Of a DNA stretch of 64,000 nt, positions 45,048-55,825 are shown one piece after another. A program made the position numbers and the translations under genes. Within the stretch, counting starts at the first letter, position 1, and every line of letters starts with the position of its first letter. The stretch comes from Linyphia triangularis (lineage: Eukaryota; Arthropoda; Arachnida; Araneae; Linyphiidae). The stretch covers positions 3,968,001 through 4,032,000 of the forward strand of contig OZ021723.1 of assembly GCA_963978545.1 (NCBI GenBank), written 5' to 3'. A model generated the notes under the pieces. That model saw only the letters and a program-made list of their open reading frames with translations, did not search any database and was not told the DNA's origin.

Positions 45048-46438
45048 CATGCATGTTACCGAGCGTCCTGGAGGTAATAAAGTGCAGAAGAGTTATTGTC
45101 TTATCTTTCAATCTTTGGCCAGTGCATCAGAAAATCGATGTTGTTTCTTTTGGAGTGAGTGGTGTTACAGATTTTGTAAAATATTAGCTTTCTTTCACAA
45201 CTGGTGCTGTGTGGCTTAACTCCCAGCTGTTTAGACAGGAAATGCAAATTGTTTTTATTCCAATATCTAATTGTGGTTGTGGGTTACTTGTCTCCGCTAA
45301 ACTCTTCAGTTGCAATTTTTGAAACTTAATTTACTGGAATTTAAAAAAAACCGATTAAAATAAACTTAATTGATAGAAAGTTTGAAATATTGCGTTGCAC
45401 AACTCAAAAATATATTTTCACAGTAATAAAAAATGCATAATTTTGAAGTTTTTTTAGACCTCGTCGTCACTCAATCATTAAGCATTTTAACTCATCTTAG
45501 CCTCAACCCATGCGTTTTTCATATCACACATATTAAATGTTTGCATGTTTATAATATTAATAAATATTCAGGAGGTTACTCAATATATCTCAAGAGTTCA
45601 TTTAATTTTGTATGACATTTTTATCTCACTATCTTATATATTAATTAACATTGCAAAATCCCTCTATATGATTTATCATACTCTCATCCCGTACTTAATT
45701 TTAGAAAGTTTCAAAAATACTTGGTAATTTGTTTAGTTACATGTGAAATTGTAATTTAAAACGGAGATACAAGGCCCACAAAACATGATATTATATAATA
45801 GAAATATGCACCTATTATCTAACAAAAATGCTTAAATGTTATCAAAAGCACAATTTAGTTTTTAATATAAGAATTTGAAATTGTTACTAAAATTTTAAAA
45901 CTTTTTAGCTCCATTTTTTGTAATCATACTCCTATAGTTCGTGACTGTAATATTTTTGTTTATAGTACACCGGTTACAAAAGGACTTTAAGGAGTAATTT
46001 CAACCTAGACATCCAGTAGAATTTGGGAATAGAAACTCATTTTTTAAAGATCTTTTATTTGAAACATCGTACGTGCCTGTATAGAATTGACAGATATTAC
46101 ACTTACAAATCCTACGTAGAAACTTTAGAAGGAAAACCGTACACAAAACGTCTGCGTCCAATTTTATACGGTAAAATAAGCGTAAATATCAGTACATAAT
46201 TTCCATTTATAAAATATTGTCAAACTCTGTTTGAGTACTACGATATAAAAGTGAATCAAAGGAATTATTTAAATTGCATCCAATCTTGTTTATTTTATTA
46301 ATTAACTTTTTTAATTTTAGCCAAAACATTACAGTATTTTATTGTTGACAAAAGTTAAAGTTTTATAAATATCAATACGTGGTTTATATGTTTTCTAAAT
46401 GTTGCACTCAACTTTGAAACTAAATTAAGTAGTGTACT
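45048..46438. other. AT-rich non-coding
   Basis: No gene supported. Short frames here carry no recognisable motif. Confidence 0.4.
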
Positions 46439-47642
46439 GTTAAAAAAAAAACTTACGGGAAATTACGACGTAGATTGTACAAAATAAAAGCTAATACTTT
46501 ATTTTTCGTCTCAGAAGTTTACAAAATTTCTTTCAAAAACAATGCAAGCTTTAATGAAATCTTCAGTGCTCAAAACTTTGGATGCAGACTCTAGCAAATC
46601 ATCTCAGAAAGACAGTGGTGGATCTAGGATTTTCCTGAGGGAGGGGCGCAACACTGTGCCTTAGCCATGACGAAATAAAATATTTGATAAAAAGTTTTTA
46701 AAAAATCTATGCAGTGTTCACGAAATATGCTTAAAAATAATCCTTATCCATTGATTGACATACATTTCCACTGTAGTGTTGCAAAGGAAGATTATTGATC
46801 TGAATTCAAATATGACGCTTATTGACAAGCCGAAACACAAGCACGAGCTGGACTAGTTCTTATGCAGTTTATAAACAACCTTCCTCTTCCTTTCTATAAA
46901 AACTTTTAAGTTTAGCCATTTACCATGTCCAGCTAAATTGGGGTGGCAATTTCCGGGGGTAACCCAAATAGTCAACTTCTCAGTATTATTTTCCCCTCTG
47001 GTTGTCGTTCTCATGAGAGAGTAAAAATCTTTTCCTACTACCCGACAGAAAAATTGATCGGTTATCAGGGGTCCTGGAAAACAAGAAGAATATTTATTGA
47101 TAATTTGATCCCAGGATACTTTTAGCAGAAAGGGATATATTTTAAAGTGTCGTGAAAGACGTCTTCAAGGTCAAGGGGGTTTGAATATTTGCGTACAGTC
47201 TTCCAACGTTCGTTTGAATGGGAAGAGAGAAGTATATAAAGAGAACCTTGAAAAATAAGCTCCTTTTTTATTTTTTATGTTTTTATTTACAATTTACAGA
47301 AAAAAAATAGACTCAACCTGATGGAGGGGCGCGAGCCCCCTGGCTGGATAAGCCATTGCAGAACGAACTCCTTACAAGATGGCTCGAAACCTTCAACTGT
47401 CTCCAAATACAATTTCTTGGCAGAATTTTTTTTTTTTTCCGCACTGGTGAACTATCCTGAAAAATCCAGCATAAATGATTTAAAAATAATCACACATAAT
47501 TGCAAAATTCCTTGATTAACTCACTTGTTGCCAACTTTTTCTATACTGTATTATTGCTGTTAACAATGAAATTTAAGAAAATAGAACTTTAAAAAGAAAT
47601 GTGTACAATATTTACCATTACATACAGAACATTTGCGTAATA
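46439..47642 (-). repeat. Solo LTR of the Gypsy family, split by a hAT-like MITE
   Basis: The outer parts (46439-46612 and 47359-47642) align with the LTR at 4222-4681: a TGTTA start, then ACTTTATTTTTCG..., and later TTGCCAACTTTTTCTATACT and TATTATTGCTGTTAAC, ending ACATTTGCGTAATA. No Gypsy coding sequence lies on either side, so it is a solo or isolated LTR. Similarity is moderate, indicating age. Confidence 0.6.
46613..47358. mobile_element. hAT-like MITE, 746 bp
   Basis: The left end is CAGTGGTGGATCTAGGATTT and the right end, on the other strand, is CAATGGCTTATCCAGCCAGG. The flanking 8-mers CAGAAAGA (46605-46612) and CAGAACGA (47359-47366) match at 7 of 8 positions, as in a hAT target duplication. 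GC-rich motifs (GAGGGAGGGGCGC, and GGAGGGGCGCGAGCCCCC near the right end) are typical of such ends. No transposase gene. Confidence 0.7.
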
Positions 47643-49156
47643 ATATAAAGGTATATTAGAGATGTATCATATTTAGGATTTCAAACCTTTTCACCATATT
47701 TTATATCTTATTAAGAGAGGATATTAAAAAAAATGGATTTCATTTTAATCGATTTTTGAGGAAAGGCCACGAATCGTAAACGTTGCAAAATTTAATTTCT
47801 ATGACAATTTTTTTTTTTATTTTCTAAAAATTACTTATTATATTGCTAAAGAAATATACTATAGAATGACGTGTCTTATTCTATTGTTGACATCCATACA
47901 TTCACTTTTGTCATGAAGTAAATATTCATCCCTTGAATGAAATCATGAATCAAAATATTCAGCTTTGTCTTTCTTTCAGAGTTGAGACCATTACTCAATA
48001 GTCGATCTATTTTAAGACTATTTTATTTTCTAGTAAAATATTATATAATATCGTACGATTTACTACTACATATATTCGTGTTAAGATATTAAGATAACAA
48101 AACTGACTTTTTTTTAGTAGTAACACTTTCAGCGGCACAATCAATATTGATTTTGAAATTGACTTGGTGGATGTGGAAGTGAGTCTTCCCACCATAAACA
48201 CTTGAATATGTCACCACAGGAGCAACTTTACGATTTGAAATAAGAAAAACTCGTCTATAATCATTTACACAATTTCAAAGATTTTTGTACTAAAATCTTT
48301 GCTGAAAACCGATGCTTTTTTTCATGCTTTGACTAAGTTATTTGTGTGATATTCTGAAGATAGATAGTACCTAAGTTAGTAAATTGATAGTGAATATTCT
48401 AGCATTGAGATAATGAAATTCTAGATGTGTAACAGTAATGTGAAGTATAGTAATGGGATCATGAAATTCTAGCTTGAAATTTTATTTGATAGGTAAAACC
48501 TAACTTAGTCAATTACAATGTATTTCTTAAAATTATTGTAAATATTATAATCTCTAAATTAACAGTGAAGTTTATTAACTTTATTTTCATTTTCTGGTCA
48601 GATGTGATTTAATAGGTATTCATGCTAAAGTTTTCATTTCTGAAAAAAAGAAGTAGTTTCGATTTTTTCCTATTATTATTTAATGGGTTTTTGTATTTAT
48701 GTTAAAAGTTTATATGTGTACATGGTAAAAAAGTGAACTTGCGATGAAATATAGACCTTTAATTGACACTTTAACCAAATCATTGTGTAAAAAATAATGA
48801 TAATCAGTTTATAACTGTAGTTTTGTTTATTGAATTGGGAAAACTTGTAGTGAATGCGTTTTGAATTTGCGAATTGCCCTCTTGCCTATATATGTTATTT
48901 AACTGAGTAAGCTATTTCTCCATACTTTTAGTGAGTTTTAGCAACTGAGAACAAGCATGGGCACCCCCACAAGGGGGTGAACTTCAAAAGAACCCCCTGA
49001 CTTTTGAAAATTAAATTAAAATTGTCGAAAAAAATGTAAGTTCCAAGGGGGGGGGGGGGGAGCACATATGCCATTTTGAAACTGTAGTTCAATCTTACAA
49101 TGAATTTTTTCAACTTTATTTTATGACTCCTGTTTATTTCGTTTTTCGACGCTGAG
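47643..49156. other. AT-rich non-coding
   Basis: No gene supported. Contains a run of 14 G at 49047-49060. Confidence 0.4.
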
Positions 49157-49257
49157 TATTGCTATTGCAAGCATCGATCATTGCAAGGAGGTTTTAAGGC
49201 GCCAGTTGCTTAGAAATATTGAGGATTGGAAATTGGGTATAACTGATATAAGTTGTG
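49157..49257 (+). CDS. Candidate internal exon of an unknown gene
   Basis: The open frame reads IAIASIDHCKEVLRRQLLRN, then IEDWKLGITDISC, and is followed by G|GTAAGT at 49258. A pyrimidine-rich stretch (TGTTTATTTCGTTTTTCGACG) precedes an AG at 49155-49156. The amphipathic, charged composition is protein-like and unlike the surrounding translated AT-rich DNA. I cannot assign it to a family. The acceptor is not certain: AG sites at about 49171 and 49187 are alternatives. Low confidence without homology or transcript data. Confidence 0.28.
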
Positions 49258-49263
49258 GTAAGT

Positions 49264-50003
49264 TTTTAGATTTCCATTGAGAATTTCCTTTGTTTCATTT
49301 TTTTTTTTTTTTTAAATTATTTTTCTAACTTGGAGGAAACAAAATATTACACTTCTGTATTTTTAATTATTTGATATTAACTTCAGGGCATGATTCCTTT
49401 GGAGATTATGATAAATCATCCTTCTGACTCATCCATTGTGACAGCTAATTGCAAAAAATTATTACTCTTTTTCAAACAAAATGATTGAGCTCAAGATGGA
49501 AATAAGATACATAATTGCAGCATCGAACAGTTTTTTTTTTTTTTTAATCATTTTAGAAGTTCGTTTTATTTACTAACACAAGATTGGCTTTTCTGGCTCC
49601 GTAATTTCTGTTTAGTTTTTACAAGTTTAGATAAGTCTGGTTATTTATTACTCTGAGCTACAGTATAAATAATACTTCTGTCAAAATCAATAGGAACTAG
49701 CGCAGTATTTATTGCTTATAAACGATTGTTGTTGTTTTTTCGATTTTCGTTGAATGATTTTCTCTGCTGACTGCTAAGTAAACAAAATGTATAATTGTTT
49801 TTAGTTATTTAGTTTGAATAAAGTTTATTTACCCCTAAGTTGCATTACACAATTCAACATTTTATTTCCGATTTTTTAGTATTCCTAAGTTGCTAAACAT
49901 AAAAGTACTTATTTTCTTCTTTTGCGATAAAATTGAGTAGGGCTCGAAAAATAAATTAGTGTGAGAACCCCGGCCAACTACTTTATGCCCCACTGTTGTT
50001 TTT
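49264..50003. other. AT-rich non-coding
   Basis: No gene supported. Contains T tracts near 49300 and 49531. Confidence 0.4.
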
Positions 50004-50119
50004 ACTCGAGGGCAGGCGACAGGGCAACCAGGTTACTGGGCACAGATTGCTGTCGGAATTGTTTAAACTCGAGGGCAGGCGACAGGGCAACCATGTTACA
50101 GAGCACAGATTGCTGTCGG
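50004..50119 (+). repeat. GC-rich 53-bp direct duplication (period 63)
   Basis: ACTCGAGGGCAGGCGACAGG starts copy 1 (50004-50056) and copy 2 (50067-50119). Both end CACAGATTGCTGTCGG. Three or four bases differ. Translated, it gives two SRAGDRAT...TDCCR units in a 116-codon frame (49961-50311) that is otherwise unrecognised. Confidence 0.85.
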
Positions 50120-51060
50120 TATAGAATATATACAGATATAAAATGTATTCTTTTAAAATTATTTACGATTACTAAGTGTTTATTATTTAGAAATTTCTTT
50201 GTTTATTCTTATAAAAGAAAATATAGGGATGTTGGATGTTCCAAGGAGAGCTCTGAGACTAAACACCTTCCACCTGGTTGCACGCCTGCGTTCATTTATG
50301 TTCTGACCTGATACGTTCACGTCATACAACAATCTCGTACTGTGTGACTCGTTCGACTGAACTGTTGTGGTGAAGTTTCTTCCCACAAGAGGGAGTTGTG
50401 GAAAGATTTAATGAGTTTTCATTATTTTACACATTGTTTAAATTTAATGTAGATTGCTATCTTCCTTAAATTTGGCTTTCTTCCTTGATGATACCTGATT
50501 GAATATATATTTCCAATCTTCCTTCCTGATTGAATATATATTTGCAATATCCTTTTCAAAAAAAATTCTTTTCCAATATACAAGAAGGCTTTGAACCTAT
50601 AAAAACCAACAGTCGTTTAATCTAACTCTTTAATGTGTCCCAATATCACTAGGGATTTTTCTTAAGAAAGAAAAATAATCCTGATATAAGTTTAATTTCC
50701 TTTCATAAAGCACTAAATGATTTTTCTTATAGCGCATACGTAAGATTTCTCCATTTCCTTAAGTAGATCATTTACAATGTTAATCACCCTCATGGGCACA
50801 TTAAAACAAGAAAATAATATTTTTTAAAATACCACTTTTAACCTAAAGAGATTTAGAAAATGGTCTCATGTTTATAGCACTATACTCTTTCTAAATTTGA
50901 GAATAAATTTATTTTATTGGATGAGCTTCTTTCTTGAAATTAGAAAACTCCTTGCTTCAGTTACTCCAACATTCTCAGTTTAATACACAAAGCTAAATAA
51001 AGTAAGTTAGATGCATTTAAACATTAGTTACAAAGGCAAAAGATTTGCATCTTAAAACTT
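50120..51060. other. Non-coding
   Basis: No gene supported. The part at 50220-50400 is richer in GC than its surroundings and may belong to an unidentified repeat. Confidence 0.4.
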
Positions 51061-51135
51061 AAAAAGTTATGCCGAACGAAAAAGAAAAAAAAAAGAAAGA
51101 AAAAAGGAAAGAAAAAAAAAACCCGCTTTCGTTAA

Positions 51136-52076
<941 letters not shown>

Positions 52077-52090
52077 TTATTTACAGCTTG

Positions 52091-52269
52091 GTTGGTTGTT
52101 TTCAGATTATCTGGCGCCGTCAGCAACACGAGGGCTATAATGCGCCGAAACATTCGTCATTTGACAAACCAACATACATTTACAAACACCCATGCCTAAC
52201 ATGGGACTCGAACCCGCATCCTCGCCGTTTAGAAGCTAGCAGGCTAGCCACTATACCTTTTAGTCGGCG
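52091..52269 (-). mobile_element. tRNA-derived SINE, full length, copy 6
   Basis: Minus-strand copy flanked by TTATTTACAGCTTG (52077-52090) and TTATTTACTGCTTG (52270-52283), a 14-bp target duplication with one mismatch. Contains the B-box core GGTTCGAGTCC on the minus strand. The tail is AACAACCAACC. Confidence 0.92.
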
Positions 52270-52283
52270 TTATTTACTGCTTG

Positions 52284-53804
52284 AAAAAGAGTATTTAAAC
52301 CTAAATGTAAGGATCATTAAAATATAACAGAATATTTAGTAAATTGATCATTGTCAAATTAGTGACAACTGGCTTTTTTTCGAAAATATAAAAACAATTT
52401 ATATTTCGTAATAACAGAGAGTACTTGAAAATGTAAGGATAAGTGGCAACAGCCTACAAAAAATAACTGTCCAATTACTGTCCAAAAAAATAACTGTCCG
52501 TACAAATATATGAAAAAATATTTTTATAATTATGTAGGTGGTAAAAACATGATCATCTCTGAGTTTTTTAACTTATCGTCCTAGTGAGGATATTTCATAA
52601 ATTAGTAATCTTTCAAACTATATGTTAGTATTGGGACATCTGGTATAGGCATCCAAATTCCTTAAACCACTCTCTAATTCTCACCTCAATGTATGAGAAT
52701 TGCAATTCAATATTACAATTTCATTAGTGTACCTCCTAAACAGATAATTGAATTAGTTACCTGGTGAATTTTCTATTTTCGCTGACGAAGTAACTTCCTT
52801 TGTAATTGAATTCCTCTTTCAGTTAATTTCTATAACTATCAATTTTACCTTAAGAAGCTATAATTGAATATACTTAATTATTAAAATAAGCTGATACTCC
52901 TGAAAGTGTAATGAAATAATTCAAACCAACTACACTAGATATATGGCATGTATGTTTTAGCTGGAGGCTTTTTTGTTATTTTCTGCAAGAAATCAAAAGT
53001 ATATTTAAAAAAAAAAAAGTGGAAATGAATGTACGGGGATCTGAATATTTTACAATTATTACTTGACTCAATTTAAACTAAGCATTTTCTATCTAATGAA
53101 ATATAAATAATTAATTATAAGTATTCTAATGTAAATAATTCATATTTATAAAAAAAATTGTACATAAAAGTATGTGTATTTGTTAAAACTTTATGATCCT
53201 TTTGTATATTTTAATACAGATTCTCAGGGAATGCGGTGTTTTTATAATTTAGCTCATAAAATTATACCCAGAAAAAACTTGGTGGAGAATTTTTTTTAAC
53301 ACCTAAGTTGTGCCCAAAATAAATGGGCACAGTTACATTATATCCTACCAATCCATATGAAACAATTTTTACCATTTTTGTTCTATTTCTCTTAGCGACA
53401 CATTGCTTAACATTTCGAAACTTCATGTATTCTAAAATTATATTTATTGGTGAATTATAATTCTCTATTCTAAGCACCAGTGGCATGCATTTAAATTCAT
53501 ATTGAGAGTTTTATATGATTACCGAAATGTCAAAATTATGAACGAGATATGTTTTGTGCACGCTAACAAGAAATTCCGCACCACCAAAAAAATATGAATC
53601 GGGTGTTAATTGACAGACTCTTTTCTGATTAAATAACTCTTTTGGGTTAAATGGCAGTAAAGTGTTTTACCGTTAACGAGGTTTTTTTTTTTTTTGGTTT
53701 TTTGTATATATATATATATTCGTTTTTCTCTGTCTTTGATATGTTTTTATTAAATTAGATTGAATCCAAAGTATTATGGAAAACTACCGAAATTCCTTTA
53801 ATGT
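52284..53804. other. AT-rich non-coding
   Basis: No gene supported. A short (TA)n tract lies at about 53706. Confidence 0.4.
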
Positions 53805-54564
53805 TGTTACGAATTTTTGTTTATTTGTAAATATTTCGTAGTGTTAATTTTGTAAATAGGAAAATGTATGTACATTTTGCATAAGGCAGAGCAATAGTTC
53901 GTCTTTAGTTTGTTTCCCCCCAAAATGTGTGTCTCAATGCTTGATAACGGGTTTTACAGAGGTAACGCTGGGAAGCGAGTGTTACAAGGAGCAGGGCATT
54001 TAACGTTATGGTAATGGAAATCTCGCCAAATTGACGAGATAGAGCCAAGTTGGCGACGGTTTTGGCGACTAATTTTTGCCGCCAAATTTAGCGAGAAGTC
54101 GCCAAATGTGGCAAATTTGGTGACCATTTGGCGACATTTTCGGTCCCCATGTACATGTATAGGACTTTTCGACTACGATCTGGAAAGTTCTCCAAATATC
54201 TACTTCTAGAAATTTCAAGAAGGTTTGATTCCTATATAAGCCGGCCAAGCGAGCGGGGGAGTTAGTTAGTTGTTAGTTGAGTCCATTAGTTGACTGGAAT
54301 TACTGATACTGAGTCTCAGTGAGCTTTCAGAGAGTTCCGAAAGCGAACTGTATTGCATTGTCTTGTACAGCGATTTGAGCAGTTGTGTTGTTAAGTTTTT
54401 AACTGCTGTTTTGTGCTCTATTGTTGTGAAAAGAGCTGCATTCTGTCTACTAAAACGAGAAGTTCTGGAGTTGTAAGAGAATCTGAGAAGAGTTATATTG
54501 GAATAAATTTCTGCCACTTTTGATCTGATTTGACTTCAAATCTTTCGAGCCCATCCACGCAACA
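53805..54564 (+). repeat. 5' LTR of the Gypsy element
   Basis: Starts TGTTACGAATTTTTG and ends CCACGCAACA (760 bp). A TATA box (TATATAAG, 54233-54240) and a downstream AATAAA near 54504 mark the U3-R region. A cluster of GGCGAC / GTCGCC motifs lies at about 54033-54140 upstream of the TATA box. The start matches the LTR at 4222, but this LTR is longer and only distantly related. Confidence 0.88.
54233..54240 (+). promoter_or_regulatory. LTR TATA box
   Basis: TATATAAG in the 5' LTR, followed by a GC-rich GCCGGCC and a GTTAGTTAGTTG stretch where transcription probably starts. Confidence 0.65.
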
Positions 54565-54566
54565 AC

Positions 54567-54583
54567 TGGTGTCATAAGTGAGG
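54567..54583 (+). other. Gypsy primer-binding site, probably tRNA-Leu
   Basis: TGGTGTCATAAGTGAGG starts 2 nt after the LTR. TGGTGTCA followed by a GTG stretch resembles the complement of a tRNA-Leu 3' end, by memory of tRNA-Leu(CAG). A few positions differ. Confidence 0.65.
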
Positions 54584-55529
54584 TTTGATGCCGATTACCA
54601 GAGCAATGGCGGAACAAGATGAAACATTTCAACAACTTTTTGCTTTCATTCAAGAAATGAAGAAAGGCCAAGACGAGATGAAGAAAGGACAAGAAGAAAT
54701 GAAGAAAAGCCCCGAAGATATGGAGAAGAAAATGTCCAAAGGGCAGGAAGAGATGAAGAAAAGAAAAGAAGAGATGAAGAAAGACATTTTCTCTGGTCAA
54801 GAGCAAATGCAGAAGAATATCTTTGCCGGATAGGAGGAATCAAAGAGTCATCTTTTAGCAACTATGGAGGAAAGCTTTGAACAAATCGAAGACAAATTTA
54901 TTGGAAAATTCGAGAATGTAGAAAAGAAGTGTAATAGTTTAGAGGAGAAATTCGAGAATGTCGAAAAGAAGTGTAATAGTTTAGAGGAGAAATTTGAGAA
55001 TGTCGAAAAGAAAAGTAACAGTTTGGAAGGGACATTCGAATTCAAGTTTAATGACTTGGGGAAGAAGATAGAGATTCTGGAAAAGAAGAATCTAGAAGAA
55101 AATGTGGATGAGATAGAAGAAAAGATAGACCAAATGTTAGACAAGAGACTGTCGAGCAGAACTCTTTCGGAAGATTTGAAATGTGTATCAGTCACCTCCC
55201 GACCTTCAATCAAGCTTTCGACTTACGATGGAAAATCTTCCTGGCAAGTGTACAAAACTCAATTCACAATTGTCGCCAAATCCAACGGATGGGACTCCGT
55301 GACAACAGCCTGTCAGTTAGCTGCATATCTGCGAGCTAAAGCTGCAGATATACTACAAACGCTTTCCGAAGAGCAACGCTTGGGCTTCAACGCACTCTCA
55401 AGTGCATTAGAACTGTGGTTTGGCAAAAAATGTGTGAAAGACTACAGCAGGCTACAGTTGAAATCTCGCCAACAGAAGCCTAACGAAACACTCCAAGAGC
55501 TCGCCACGGATGTTGAAAGGCTCTCCCAT

Positions 55530-55726
55530 TGTTATGAGATTTGCAAGAACTTAACCAGTTCTCCTTTCTCCTAAATATCTTAAAACTATTTATTTATCAA
55601 ACTTCCATCATGACTGACAGAAAAGAACTCTACAAAATTCCAAGTGATGCCACACCCGGCAAGCAAAACATGTATAATTTAAAACACAAGATATTTTACA
55701 AATAGTTCAGAGTTGATGTCGTCACA
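55530..55726 (-). repeat. BEL 3' LTR
   Basis: Plus-strand ends TGTTATGAG and GTCGTCACA. Minus strand includes GATAAATAAATAG, a likely polyadenylation signal. Confidence 0.95.
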
Positions 55727-55740
55727 TTCTCCCACCTTTT
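55727..55740 (-). other. BEL polypurine tract
   Basis: Minus strand AAAAGGTGGGAGAA directly precedes the 3' LTR, the usual site for priming plus-strand DNA. Confidence 0.8.
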
Positions 55741-55825
55741 GATTAACATTACCAAAATTAATCAAAACAAACATAATTTTACTACAAAGGAATGAGTTTT
55801 AAAGTCAAGGTTCTATATAAACAGT

